Shown here: in pieces, positions 53,359-62,821 of the stretch
Numbering within the stretch: the first letter of the stretch is position 1
Layout: every line of letters starts with the position of its first letter
The notes under the pieces: model-generated
What the model was told of the DNA's origin: nothing
Database searches by the model: none
The model's input: only the letters and a program-made list of their open reading frames with translations
Made by a program: the position numbers and the translations under genes
Assembly (NCBI GenBank): GCA_963803025.1
Contig: CAWDKZ010000007.1
Location: 62,001-126,000 of the forward strand
Source of the DNA: Bog-793 sp963803025
GTDB taxonomy: Bacteria > Actinomycetota > Acidimicrobiia > Acidimicrobiales > Bog-793
DNA length: 64,000 nt
Direction of reading: 5' to 3'

Positions 53359-55176
53359 GTGACGACCGGGACGGGAACGGCCATCGACCGGATCGTCGCG
53401 GTCCTCCCCGACGTCACGGGTGTCGACCGGAGCTTCGACTACGCTGTGCCGGCCGCGATCTCGTCCGGCGTCGAGCTCGGCTCGATCGTGCGGGTGCCGT
53501 TGCATGGCCGCAACGTGCGCGGCTGGGTGGTCGCCGAGTCGTCGGCGCGCGAGGGCTACGAGCTGCGACAGATCGTTGACGTGGTGTCGCGCGGTCCCGC
53601 GCCCGAGGTCGTCGGGCTCGGGCGTTTCGGCGCCTGGCGCTACGCCGGTCGGCTGCGGCCGTTCCTCGTCGCCGGGTCGCCGCGGCGCCTCGTGCGCGCC
53701 CTGCCGGCGACCCGACCGATGCGGCGGCCCGCCCCGGCACCGGAGAACTCGGCGATCGCGGAGGCGACCCGGCGGGCGCTCGCGTCGCCGTCGTCGGTGC
53801 TGCGGCTCCCGCCGGCCGCCCCCCGCCTCGAGGTCGTCGTGGCGGCGCTCGCCGCGAGGGGCGGCCTCGACGCCCTCGTGCTCGCGCCGACACGGCGTGA
53901 CGCCGAGGCGCTCGCCCAGCGGCTCGGCCGGCTGGGACGGGCGGTCGCGCTGCAACCTGAGGCGTGGGCCGAGGCGGCCGGCGGCGGCTGCGTCGTTGTC
54001 GGCTCGCGGGCGTCCGCCTTCGCCCCGGTCGGGCGGCTCGGTCTCGTCGTCGTGCTCGACGCCCACTCGGAGGCCTACGTCGAACAGCGCGCCCCGACGT
54101 GGGACGCGACCGTCGTCGCGGCCGAGCGGGCGCGGCGCGCCGGGGTGCCGTGCCTGTTCGTCAGTCCGTGCCCGACGCTTGGCTGCCTCGCGTCGTCGTC
54201 GCTCGTCACCCTGGAGCCGGCCGCCGAGCAGGCGGGGTGGGCCACGGTCGAGGTGATCGACCGACGCGGCGACGACCCCCGCTCGGGGCTTTTCAGCGCG
54301 CGCTTCGCGGAGATCGTGCGGGCGTCGCGGTGCGAGCGTCCCCGGATCCCGGTCGTCTGCGTGCTGAACCGGACGGGACGGGCGAGGCTGCTCGCCTGCG
54401 GCGCCTGCCGCGCCCTCGTGCGCTGCGAGCGCTGCGGGTCGGCGCTCGTCGAGGCGGGAGGGGTCGGCTCGGCGCTCGGCTGCCCCGTCTGCGGCAGGGC
54501 GCGGCCATACGTCTGCGCGGCCTGCGGCTCGGCCCGTTTGAGGCGCCTGCGGCTCGGCACGGCGCGGGCCGCCGAGGAGATCGCCGCCCTCGTCGGCGAG
54601 CCGGTCGACGAGGTCTCCTCCGCGACCGCCCGCGACCCGGGTTCGGCGGCCGGCGTCCTCGTCGGCACCGAGGCCGTGCTCCACCGGGTGCGCCAGGCTT
54701 CGGCGGTCGTGTTCCTCGACTTCGACCAGGAGCTGACCGCCCCCCGTTTCCGGGCCGCCGAGGAGGCGCTCGCCCTTCTCGCTCTGGCGAGCCGGCTCGT
54801 CGGCGGTCGCGGCGCTTCGGGAGCCGCCGACGGGCGACAGCCGGGGCGGGTCGCCGTCCAGACCCGGATCCCCGACCACGAGGTGACGAGGGCCGCGCTC
54901 CTCGGTGACCCGGGCCTGCTCACCGCCGTCGAGGCGCCCCGCCGAGCCGCCCTCGGCCTGCCGCCCTTCCGCGCCCTCGCGGTCGTGTCGGGGGTGGGCG
55001 CCGCGGCGTGCGCCGAGCGCCTCGGGGCCGCGCCGGCCGGACTCGAGGTGGCGGCGCTCGGCCCGGACCGGTTCTGTGTGCGGGGACCGAGCCCGCACGT
55101 CCTCGCCGACGAGCTCGCCGCGGCGGGACTGCCGAGAGAAGGGTTGCGGGTCGAGGTGGACCCGATCCGCCTGTGA
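53359..55176 (+). CDS. priA: PriA-like primosomal protein N' without helicase motifs
   Basis: 605-aa actinobacterial PriA homologue used in replication restart. The N-terminal 3'-end-binding domain (IDRIVAVLPDVTGVDRSFDY) and zinc-binding cysteines (CGACRALVRCERCG, then CPVCGRARPYVCAACG) are present. The Walker A sequence is replaced by LRLPPAAPRLEVVV and the DEAH box by LDAHSEAYVEQ, so it cannot be an active ATPase, as known for mycobacterial PriA. GTG 53359. The stop overlaps the sigma factor as GTGA. Confidence 0.9.
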   Translation: MTTGTGTAIDRIVAVLPDVTGVDRSFDYAVPAAISSGVELGSIVRVPLHGRNVRGWVVAESSAREGYELRQIVDVVSRGPAPEVVGLGRFGAWRYAGRLRPFLVAGSPRRLVRALPATRPMRRPAPAPENSAIAEATRRALASPSSVLRLPPAAPRLEVVVAALAARGGLDALVLAPTRRDAEALAQRLGRLGRAVALQPEAWAEAAGGGCVVVGSRASAFAPVGRLGLVVVLDAHSEAYVEQRAPTWDATVVAAERARRAGVPCLFVSPCPTLGCLASSSLVTLEPAAEQAGWATVEVIDRRGDDPRSGLFSARFAEIVRASRCERPRIPVVCVLNRTGRARLLACGACRALVRCERCGSALVEAGGVGSALGCPVCGRARPYVCAACGSARLRRLRLGTARAAEEIAALVGEPVDEVSSATARDPGSAAGVLVGTEAVLHRVRQASAVVFLDFDQELTAPRFRAAEEALALLALASRLVGGRGASGAADGRQPGRVAVQTRIPDHEVTRAALLGDPGLLTAVEAPRRAALGLPPFRALAVVSGVGAAACAERLGAAPAGLEVAALGPDRFCVRGPSPHVLADELAAAGLPREGLRVEVDPIRL

Positions 55177-55877
55177 GCGCCGGCGTCGGGCGGCCGGTCC
55201 CGGCGGCGGCCGGCCGGGCGCTGCAGCACGAGCGCGGCCGTGGTGTTCTTCCTGGCGTGCAGGGCGCCGGTGCGGACCGCGACGACGAGATCTGTCGCCG
55301 GCTCGCCGAGGACCTCGACGGCGGCTTCGTCGGCCTCGTCGAGGCCTACGGGCGGATCGTGCTCACGGTCGCGGCCCGGGCGACACCGGTGGCCGAGGAC
55401 GCCGAGGACCTGGCGGCGGAGGCCTTCCTCCGGGCGTACCGGGCGCTGCGCCGCTACGACCCGGCGCGGATCCGGCAGCTGCGCGTGCGTCCGTGGCTCG
55501 TGACGATCGTCCTCAACGCCTCGCGCAACGCCCGTCGCGACGCCGCCCGCCGGCCGAGAACGGACCCGCTCGCCGCGGGCCACGAGCCCGTCTCGCCGAC
55601 GCGTGACGCCGCCGAGCTCGCCGAGACGGCCGACGCGGTCCGCGAACTCGCGGCGCGCCTCGGGTCGTTGCCGGCCAAACAGCGCGTCGCCGTCGTGCTG
55701 CGCCACGTCGTCGACCTGCCGTTGTCGGAGGTCGCGCTCGCGCTGGGGTGCCCGGAGGGCACGGCGAGATCGCACGTCGCGCGGGGACTCGCCGCGCTGC
55801 GCGTGGCGTACGGCACCGCCGGCGCGCGGCAAGGCGCGCCTGCGTCCCGTGGTGAGGAAAGGAGGTCCGACCGATGA
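55173..55877 (+). CDS. ECF-type RNA polymerase sigma factor
   Basis: 234-aa sigma-70-family regulator with region 2 (FVGLVEAYGRIVLTVAARAT, then EDLAAEAFLRAYRALRRYDP) and region 4 (GSLPAKQRVAVVLRHVVDLP, then GCPEGTARSHVARGLAALR). No anti-sigma factor follows; instead it overlaps the Ogt-Ada gene as ATGA. The N-terminal 25 residues are low-complexity, and GTG 55256 is another possible start. Target promoters are unknown. Confidence 0.85.
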   Translation: MSAGVGRPVPAAAGRALQHERGRGVLPGVQGAGADRDDEICRRLAEDLDGGFVGLVEAYGRIVLTVAARATPVAEDAEDLAAEAFLRAYRALRRYDPARIRQLRVRPWLVTIVLNASRNARRDAARRPRTDPLAAGHEPVSPTRDAAELAETADAVRELAARLGSLPAKQRVAVVLRHVVDLPLSEVALALGCPEGTARSHVARGLAALRVAYGTAGARQGAPASRGEERRSDR

Positions 55878-56644
55878 GCCGGCTTGTCGCTTCGTCGCTC
55901 GAGGAGGCACTGCGAGGACTCGAGGTCCGCCCGTCCCGGGGTTTCGTCGACCGCGTCGTCGCGCGCTTCGCCCCCGTCGCCGGTCCCGTCGGCGAGCTCT
56001 ACGTCGCCTGGACGGCGATCGGCATCTCCTGGGTCGAGGTGGCATCGCCCGGCGGCGAGGCGGCGTTCACCGCCCGGTACCGGGAGCGGTTCGGCCGCCC
56101 GATCGTGCGGGCGACGCGACCCCTGCCGGGGCTCGCGGCCGCGGCCCGCAGTGGCCGCGGCCGTCGACTCGCCTACGACCTCACCGGCCTGACGGAGTTC
56201 GACGTGCACGTGCTCGAGGCGACGCTCGCCATCCCCGTCGGCGAGGTCCGTCCCTACGCCTGGGTGGCGACCGAGATCGGCCGGCCCCGCGCCGTGCGCG
56301 CGGTCGGCTCGGCCCTCGGGCGCAACCCGGTGCCCGTCCTCATCCCGTGCCACCGCGTCACCCGGTCGGACGGGACGATCGGCAACTACGGCGGCGGTCC
56401 GGCGTTGAAAGAGGCGCTGTTGCGGGCTGAGCGGGTCAATCTCGACGAGCTCGCCGCGCTCGCCTCGTCGGGCGTCCACTACGTCGGCTCGACGACGACG
56501 AAGATCGTCTGCCTGCCGAGCTGCAGGGACGTCCGGCGGGTCGCGGCGCGCCACCGGCGCGGCTTTCGCGACCTCGCCGAGGCCGGATCAGCCGGCTACC
56601 GGCCGTGTGACCGCTGCCGACCGGGTCTCCGCCGGTCGGCGTGA
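55874..56644 (+). CDS. Ogt methyltransferase fused to a C-terminal Ada zinc domain
   Basis: 256-aa DNA repair protein. Residues about 35-185 are an O6-methylguanine-DNA methyltransferase with acceptor Cys159 in VLIPCHRVT and the RAVGSALGRNP helix. Residues about 200-252 match the Ada zinc domain that takes methyl groups from phosphotriesters: Cys213, Cys217, Cys245 and Cys248 (IVCLPSCRD, GYRPCDRCRP). In Ada this domain is N-terminal and joined to an AraC-type DNA-binding part, which is missing here. ATG 55874 overlaps the sigma factor stop. Confidence 0.88.
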   Translation: MSRLVASSLEEALRGLEVRPSRGFVDRVVARFAPVAGPVGELYVAWTAIGISWVEVASPGGEAAFTARYRERFGRPIVRATRPLPGLAAAARSGRGRRLAYDLTGLTEFDVHVLEATLAIPVGEVRPYAWVATEIGRPRAVRAVGSALGRNPVPVLIPCHRVTRSDGTIGNYGGGPALKEALLRAERVNLDELAALASSGVHYVGSTTTKIVCLPSCRDVRRVAARHRRGFRDLAEAGSAGYRPCDRCRPGLRRSA

Positions 56645-56835
56645 CGGGCCCGATCCTCGACCCCCGCCGCGCCGAGCCCCCGGTGGCGGGCCGGTCGGCG
56701 CGAGCGGGGCTGCTAACCTGTCTGCGTCGGCATTCGTCGACACCGGTGTCCGCGTGCGCGACGCCGGACCTGTTCTCGGCGCGTGAGGGCGACCTCGGCG
56801 GCCAGGGCACGAGATCTACGAGGGTTTCTACGTCC

Positions 56836-57093
56836 ATGCTCGACAAGGCGGCGACGATCGCCGAGTACCGGCTGCACGAGACCGACACCGGTTCGCCCGA
56901 GGTCCAGGTCGCGGTGCTCTCCGAGCGCATCAACGGTCTCACCGAGCACCTCAAGACCCACCGCGGCGATCACCACACCCGGCGCGGTCTGTTGCGGCTC
57001 AACGGGCAACGGCGTCGCTTGCTCGACTACGTGCGGGCGAATGACGTCGAGCGCTACCGCGAACTCATCGCGCGCCTCGGATTGCGCCGCTGA
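56836..57093 (+). CDS. rpsO: Ribosomal protein S15
   Basis: 85-aa 30S protein binding 16S rRNA early in assembly. The family sequence is clear: DTGSPEVQVAVLSERINGL, HLKTHRGDHHTRRGLLRL and RRRLLDYVRANDVERY. ATG 56836 is standard. A TAACCT box near 56713 would give a leader of about 115 nt, the kind of space where S15 autoregulatory structures occur in other bacteria. Confidence 0.97.
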   Translation: MLDKAATIAEYRLHETDTGSPEVQVAVLSERINGLTEHLKTHRGDHHTRRGLLRLNGQRRRLLDYVRANDVERYRELIARLGLRR

Positions 57094-57326
57094 CGGCACG
57101 GGTCACGTCCACCGGGCGGGTGCCCGGCGGGGAGAGAGCCGGAAGGCGAGGAGCGCTGCCCGGCTGAGAAGGGGTGTCCGACGCTCCCGTCGCCCGGGAG
57201 GCGCCAGCACCGCACACAGCCATCGGCGCCCGCTGGCGCCAGCTGCCAGTCGCCGGGTCCTCGGCCCGCTCGAGTGCTCGACGACTGGGAACTGGCTCGC
57301 GGGTGCCCCAGCAACCAAGGAGTGAA

Positions 57327-59765
57327 ATGGCCGAGGCCATCACCGTTGCGGGCCCGATCAGCGGGTCCAATCGCAGCCTGTCGTTCGAGACAGGCAAGCT
57401 CGCCGCCCAGGCCGACGGGGCGGTCGTCGCCCGCATCGGCGACACCATGGTGCTCGTCACGGCGACCGCGGCCCGCAAGGTCCGCGAGGGGCAGGACTTC
57501 TTCCCGCTCACCGTCGACATCGAGGAGCGGATGTACGCGGCCGGGAAGATCCCCGGTTCGTTCTTCCGCCGCGAGGGTCGCGCGAGCGACCTCGCGATCC
57601 TGACGGCGCGGCTCATCGACCGTCCGCTGCGGCCCTCGTTCCCCGCGGGCTTCCGCAACGAGGTCCACATCGTCGGAACGATCCTCGGGGCCGATCAGGA
57701 GAACCCGCACGACGTCGTGGCGATCAACGGCGCGTCAGCGGCGTTGATGCTCTCGGGGATCCCCTTCGACGGGCCGATCGGGGCGGTGCGGATCGCCTTC
57801 TCGGCGACCGGCGAATGGTTGCCGCACTCGACCTACCAGGAGGGTGACGCCTCGACCTTCGAGCTCGTCGTCGCGGGGCGCGCCCTCGGAACGGAGCCCG
57901 ACGCCGGGATCGCGATCATGATGGTCGAGGCCGGCGGGACCGAGAACGCCTTCGAGTACTTCGACGCCGGTGCGCCGAAGGTGACCGAAGAGGTCATCGC
58001 CGGCGGTCTCGAGGCGGCCAAGACCTGGATCCGCGAGTCGATCGAGCTGCAGCGGGAGCTCGTCCGGGTCGCCGGCGCCAAGCCGACGATCGCCTACGAG
58101 GTCTTCGTCGAGTACGGCGACGACGTGCTCGCGCGGGTCGTCGCCGTCGGCGCCGACAGGATCGCCGCGGCGAACGCCATCACGACGAAGACCGAGCGTG
58201 GCGCCGCGCTCGACCTCGCCGACGGCGAGATCGTCGCCGAGCTCGCCGAGGAGTTCGCCGGACGGGAACGGGAGATCTCCGCCGCGGTCAGGTCGCACAC
58301 AAAGACCATCGTGCGTCGGCGCATCGTCGAGGAGGGCATCCGGATCGACGGACGGGGACCGACCGACATCCGACCGCTCTCGGCCGAGATCGGCCTCATC
58401 CCGACCGTCCACGGATCGGGCCTCTTCCAGCGCGGCGACACCCAGGTGCTCAACGTCGCGACGCTCGGCATGCCGCGGATGAACCAGCTGCTCGACACCA
58501 TCAGCGTCGACGAGACGAAGCGCTACATGCACCACTACAACTTCCCGCCGTTCTCGACCGGTGAGACCGGCATGATGCGTGGCCCGAAGCGGCGCGAGAT
58601 CGGCCACGGCCTGCTCGCCGAGCGCGCCCTGCTCCCGGTGATCCCGAAGGAGTCCGAGTTCCCCTACACGCTGCGGCTCGTCTCGGACGTGCTCAGCTCG
58701 AACGGTTCGACGTCGATGGCGTCCGTTTGCGGATCGACGCTCTCGCTGATGGACGCCGGCGTGCCGATCAAGGCTCCGGTCGGCGGGATCGCGATGGGCC
58801 TCGTCTACGCCGAGGGCAGGTACACGACCCTCACGGACATCCTCGGGGCCGAGGACGCCTTCGGCGACATGGACTTCAAGGTCGCGGGGACCCGTGACGT
58901 CGTGACGGCGCTCCAGCTCGACACGAAGATCGACGGCCTGCCGGCGGAGGTGCTCGGCCAGGCGCTGCGCCAGGCGCGCGACGCCCGTCAGAAGGTCCTC
59001 GACGTGATGGAGAAGGCGATCGCCCGGCCGGCGGCGACGGTCAAGCCGCACGCGCCGAAGATCGTCACGTTCGAGATCCCGGTGGACAAGATCGGCGAGG
59101 TGATCGGTCCGAAGGGCAAGGTGATCAACGCCTTGCAACAGGAGACGGGCGCCGACATCGCGGTCGACGACGACGGCTCGGTCGGTCGGGTGACGATCGG
59201 GGCGAAGGAATCCGTCGCCGTCGACGAAGCACGGCGCCGCATCGAGCTGATCCTCGACCCGCCCTCCGCGGAGGTCGGCAAGACGTACTCCGGCAAGGTC
59301 GTGAACATCACGAAGTTCGGGGCGTTCGTCAACATCCTGCCCGGACGCGACGGCCTGCTCCACATCTCGCGCCTCGGCGGCGGCCGGCGGGTCGATCGGG
59401 TCGAGGACGTCCTCGAGCTCGGCCAGTCGGTCGAGGTCGTCGTGCAGGACATCGATCCGCAGGGGAAGGTCTCGCTCGCCCTCGTCGGGGAGGACGGCGA
59501 GCCGATCGGCGGCCACGAGCCCGCGAGGGTGTCGTCGGACGACGCCGCCCGCCCGCCCCGTCGGGCACGCCCTGACGACCGCGGCCCCGGCCCTGCGCCG
59601 AGCCCCGCCGAACCGGGCGATCGTCTCAAGCGCGTTTCGTTTGAGGACGAGTTCGCGGCCGAGATCGAGAACGACTTCGGTGAGCTCGGCCCCGGCGTTC
59701 CGGCCGCCAGCGGTGAACCGCGGGCGAACCGCGGGCCCCGCCGCCGCGGCGGGCCGCGACGCTGA
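57327..59765 (+). CDS. pnp: Polyribonucleotide nucleotidyltransferase (PNPase)
   Basis: 812-aa phosphorolytic 3'-5' exoribonuclease. Two RNase PH domains (the first with FFRREGRASDLAILTARLID, the second with LFQRGDTQVLNVATLG and SNGSTSMASVCGSTLSLMDA), then a KH domain (IGPKGKVINALQQETGADI) and an S1 domain (KFGAFVNILPGRDGLLHIS). A long Arg/Pro-rich tail follows. ATG 57327 has AAGGAG upstream. The 233-bp gap from rpsO contains a GGCGCC...GGCGCC stem. Confidence 0.97.
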   Translation: MAEAITVAGPISGSNRSLSFETGKLAAQADGAVVARIGDTMVLVTATAARKVREGQDFFPLTVDIEERMYAAGKIPGSFFRREGRASDLAILTARLIDRPLRPSFPAGFRNEVHIVGTILGADQENPHDVVAINGASAALMLSGIPFDGPIGAVRIAFSATGEWLPHSTYQEGDASTFELVVAGRALGTEPDAGIAIMMVEAGGTENAFEYFDAGAPKVTEEVIAGGLEAAKTWIRESIELQRELVRVAGAKPTIAYEVFVEYGDDVLARVVAVGADRIAAANAITTKTERGAALDLADGEIVAELAEEFAGREREISAAVRSHTKTIVRRRIVEEGIRIDGRGPTDIRPLSAEIGLIPTVHGSGLFQRGDTQVLNVATLGMPRMNQLLDTISVDETKRYMHHYNFPPFSTGETGMMRGPKRREIGHGLLAERALLPVIPKESEFPYTLRLVSDVLSSNGSTSMASVCGSTLSLMDAGVPIKAPVGGIAMGLVYAEGRYTTLTDILGAEDAFGDMDFKVAGTRDVVTALQLDTKIDGLPAEVLGQALRQARDARQKVLDVMEKAIARPAATVKPHAPKIVTFEIPVDKIGEVIGPKGKVINALQQETGADIAVDDDGSVGRVTIGAKESVAVDEARRRIELILDPPSAEVGKTYSGKVVNITKFGAFVNILPGRDGLLHISRLGGGRRVDRVEDVLELGQSVEVVVQDIDPQGKVSLALVGEDGEPIGGHEPARVSSDDAARPPRRARPDDRGPGPAPSPAEPGDRLKRVSFEDEFAAEIENDFGELGPGVPAASGEPRANRGPRRRGGPRR

Positions 59766-59806
59766 TCGCCACCGCCGGCCGGTCGCCGGCCCCCGACGAT
59801 GCGGCC

Positions 59807-61051
59807 ATGACGGCGGTCTCGACGCTCGATTGCGGCGTCCGGCTCGTCACCGAGCGCATGGTCGGCGTGCGATCGGCGTGCGTCGGCGTCTGGATCGGCA
59901 CCGGGTCGCGCGACGAGACGGACGCGCAGGCGGGGATCTCGCACTTCCTCGAGCATCTGCTCTTCAAGGGGAGCCCGACACGCAGCGCGCGCTCGATCGC
60001 CGAGGACATCGACGCGGTCGGTGGCGACATGAACGCCTTCACGACGAAGGAGTACACGGCTTTCTACGTCCGGATGCTCGGCGACGACCTCGAGCTCGCG
60101 CTCGACATCCTCTCCGACATCGTCTGGAATCCGGCGTTGCGCCCGGCCGAGGTCGACTCGGAACGTCAGGTGATCCTCGAGGAGGTGCTCATGCACCTCG
60201 ACGAGCCGGCGGACTTCGCCCAGGAGCGCTTCGCCGACGCGTTGTACCCGGCCCACCCGCTCGGTCGGGAGGTCCTCGGCGATCCCGAGGTCATCAAGGC
60301 CGTGACGGTCGACGAGATCCGCCAGTTCCTGGCGGTCCACTACCGACCGGCGAACATCGTCGTCGCGGCGGCCGGCCAAGTCGACCACGGGCGCGTCGGC
60401 GACGGTCTCACCCGCCGTTTCGCCGGCGTCCCCGGGGGGGTCGCGCCGCCCCGCCGGGCTCCTTCCGCCGAAGTGCGGCCGGTCGACGTCACCGTGCGCG
60501 ACACGGAGCAAGCGCACCTCGTTCTCGGCGTGCGGGCGCCGGCGCGACGTTCGCCGAGCCGGTTCGCCCTCGCGTTGCTGAACCACGCGCTCGGCGGGGG
60601 CATCTCGTCGCGGCTGTTCCAGAAGATCCGGGAGGATCGGGGCCTCGCCTACTCGATCGTCTCCGAACGGGTCGGCTTCGCCGATTCCGGCGCGCTCGTC
60701 GTGTCGGTCGGCACGGCGCCGGACAACGCGCACGCCGTCATCGACCTCGTCGCCGCCGAGTTCGACGCGTTGGCGCAGGCGGGCATCACGGCCGACGAGC
60801 TCGCCCGGGCCAAGGGGCACGTCGCGGCCGATCTGCTGCTCGGCCTCGAGGACTCGGGGAACCGGATGTCACGCCTCGGCGTCGGATTGCTGCTCTTCGA
60901 CGAGGTGCTCTCGGTCGGGGATCAGCTCGCCCGGATCGAGGCCGTCACCCTCGACGAGGTGGCCGAGCTCGCCGCTGCGGTGCTCGGCGGCCGTCGCGTG
61001 CTCGCGGTCGTCGGGCCAGCGAGTGCCGGAGAGTTCGCCCCGCTCGACTAG
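59807..61051 (+). CDS. M16-family zinc peptidase
   Basis: 414-aa processing-peptidase-like enzyme. The inverted zinc motif HFLEHLLFKG (HxxEH) is followed by the distal glutamate segment about 76 residues later (ERQVILEEVLMHLDEPADF), and the R/Y motif region of the C-terminal half is GGGISSRLFQKIREDRGLAY. Such genes commonly follow rpsO-pnp in actinobacteria. Its substrate is unknown; dapB, which often follows, is not present. Confidence 0.93.
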   Translation: MTAVSTLDCGVRLVTERMVGVRSACVGVWIGTGSRDETDAQAGISHFLEHLLFKGSPTRSARSIAEDIDAVGGDMNAFTTKEYTAFYVRMLGDDLELALDILSDIVWNPALRPAEVDSERQVILEEVLMHLDEPADFAQERFADALYPAHPLGREVLGDPEVIKAVTVDEIRQFLAVHYRPANIVVAAAGQVDHGRVGDGLTRRFAGVPGGVAPPRRAPSAEVRPVDVTVRDTEQAHLVLGVRAPARRSPSRFALALLNHALGGGISSRLFQKIREDRGLAYSIVSERVGFADSGALVVSVGTAPDNAHAVIDLVAAEFDALAQAGITADELARAKGHVAADLLLGLEDSGNRMSRLGVGLLLFDEVLSVGDQLARIEAVTLDEVAELAAAVLGGRRVLAVVGPASAGEFAPLD

Positions 61052-61106
61052 CGGGGCGCCGGCCGGGGAACTGGCGGGACTTAACTCCATGAAGTAAAGG
61101 CACTTG

Positions 61107-61244
61107 GTGGGGTTCAATCCCGCGGCACTCATCTCGGGCCTCGCCGTCGGTCTCGTCGTCAGTTCGACGGTTCAGCTGCGCCGGCGCGCCGCGCCGATCC
61201 TCGTCGCGGCGGTCACGGCGAAGCCGGCGGCGCTGCAGGCCTGA
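61107..61244 (+). CDS. Possible 45-residue membrane protein
   Basis: A short frame starting at GTG 61107 with AAAGG 6 nt upstream. It would encode GFNPAALISGLAVGLVVSST (one hydrophobic segment), then a basic stretch QLRRRAAPILVAAVTAKPA. It is the only coding-like content in the 276 bp between the M16 peptidase and the MFS exporter. It could equally be the tail of a lost membrane-protein gene. Confidence 0.3.
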   Translation: MGFNPAALISGLAVGLVVSSTVQLRRRAAPILVAAVTAKPAALQA

Positions 61245-61327
61245 AGGCTGGCTCCCGACGGGCTGCGCCTCGCCGTGGCGACGGCCGGCAATGGCGCGGT
61301 GCGACTCGGCTGGCCCAAGCTCGCGTC

Positions 61328-62821
61328 GTGGACATTGAGGCGACGTCCCGCCACTCCGCTCGCCGCGGCCGAGTGGTCCGGTTGCTCTCCATCGAACCGC
61401 GCCGCCTGCGATCGATCCGCGAGCGCCCGAAGGCGTACCGGTTCGCGGTCGGCGCCGTCTGCATCGGCGCGTTCATGGGCCAGCTCGACGCCAGCATCGT
61501 CACGCTCGCCTTCCCCTCGCTCGAGCACGCCTTTCACGCCGGCATCGGCGCCGTGACCTGGGTCGGGCTGAGCTACCTCGTCACCCTCGTCGCCCTCGTC
61601 ACCGTGGTCGGCCGGTTCGCCGACATGGCCGGGCGCAAACTGCTCTACGTCTACGGCTTCGGCGTGTTCGTCCTCGGGTCGGCGGCGTGCGGGCTCGCGC
61701 CGGACCTCGCCGCGCTCGACGGCTTCCGCGTCGCCCAGGGCGTCGGCGCGGCGATGCTCCAGGCGAACAGCCTGGCGATCATCAACCTCGCGGTGCCCCG
61801 GGCGGCTCTCCCGCGTGCGATCGGCGTGCAGGGGGCGGCGCAGGCGCTCGGGTTGGCGCTCGGGCCGAGCGTCGGTGGGGCGCTCATCGCGGCGGGCGGA
61901 TGGCGCCTGATCTTCCTCGTCAACGTTCCGGTGGGCGTCGTCGGCGTCGCGACGGGGTTGGCGTTCATCCCGCGCTCGCGCCATCTGCGGGAACGGGTCC
62001 CGCTCGACTGGACCGGGCTCGCCCTGTTCGTGCCGGCGGTGGCGGCGCTCCTCGTCGCCATCTCGGTCGGGGAGCGCTGGGGGTGGGGCTCGGGCGGCGT
62101 CGTCGCGCTCCTCTGCGCCGGCGCGGCGGCGAGCGTCGGATTCCTCGCCCGGGAGCGCCGGGCGCGCCATCCGATGCTCGATCTCGGCCTCTTCCGGCGG
62201 CGAGCGTTCAGCTGCGGGGTCGCCAGCGCACTGCTCGCCTACCTCGTCACCTTCGGCGTGCTGCTCGTGGCGCCGTACCTGTTCGAACGGGCGCTCGCGC
62301 TCGGCCCCGGGGCCGCCGGGCTCGACGTGATGGCGATGCCGCTCGCCCTCGGCGTCGTCGCGCTCGTTGCCGGGCATCTTGCCGGACGTGTCGGCCTGCG
62401 GGCGCTCACGACGCTCGGACTCGTGCTCGTCGCGGCGGCGCTCGGCGTGCTGGCGATCGCGACGCCGACCGTCGGCCGGCTCGTGGGGGCGCTCGCCGTG
62501 GTCGGTGCCGGTTTCGGCCTGTTCACCCCGGCGAACAACGCCTCGATCCTGTCGGCGGTGCCCCCGGAGCAGTCCGGCGAGGCGTCCGGCGCCGTCAACG
62601 TGACCCGCGGGATCGGCACGGCGCTCGGGCTGGCGCTCAGCGGGCTCGTCTTCGCCCTCGGCGGGGGCGACGGGCCGACGGCTTCCGGCGTCGTCGCCGG
62701 CTACCACGACGCCGCCGCGTTCCTGGCGGTGGCGGCCGGCGCGGCGGCGTTCCTCGCCTGGGCCCGCGGGAGCGCGCCCCCGGCGGCGGTGCCGGCGGAA
62801 GCCGGCCCGACGTCGAGCTGA
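61328..62821 (+). CDS. MFS exporter, DHA2 type (14 TM)
   Basis: 497-aa multidrug-type exporter. Helix 1 motif GAFMGQLDASIVTLAFPSL, motif A GRFADMAGRKLLYV, and helix 5 antiporter motif GAAQALGLALGPSVGGAL are visible; about 14 hydrophobic segments. The start is GTG 61328, but a later GTG near 61376 would remove a basic N-terminus. It is a paralogue type of the exporter at 657-2279, without a linked regulator. Confidence 0.9.
   Translation: MDIEATSRHSARRGRVVRLLSIEPRRLRSIRERPKAYRFAVGAVCIGAFMGQLDASIVTLAFPSLEHAFHAGIGAVTWVGLSYLVTLVALVTVVGRFADMAGRKLLYVYGFGVFVLGSAACGLAPDLAALDGFRVAQGVGAAMLQANSLAIINLAVPRAALPRAIGVQGAAQALGLALGPSVGGALIAAGGWRLIFLVNVPVGVVGVATGLAFIPRSRHLRERVPLDWTGLALFVPAVAALLVAISVGERWGWGSGGVVALLCAGAAASVGFLARERRARHPMLDLGLFRRRAFSCGVASALLAYLVTFGVLLVAPYLFERALALGPGAAGLDVMAMPLALGVVALVAGHLAGRVGLRALTTLGLVLVAAALGVLAIATPTVGRLVGALAVVGAGFGLFTPANNASILSAVPPEQSGEASGAVNVTRGIGTALGLALSGLVFALGGGDGPTASGVVAGYHDAAAFLAVAAGAAAFLAWARGSAPPAAVPAEAGPTSS

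Noticed and set aside
61085..61135. tRNA-like 3' end (GGGGTTCAATCCCGC) on the plus strand
   Set aside because: The T-stem pairs only if the loop is shifted by one base; no cloverleaf can be completed upstream, so neither a tRNA nor an att site is supported.
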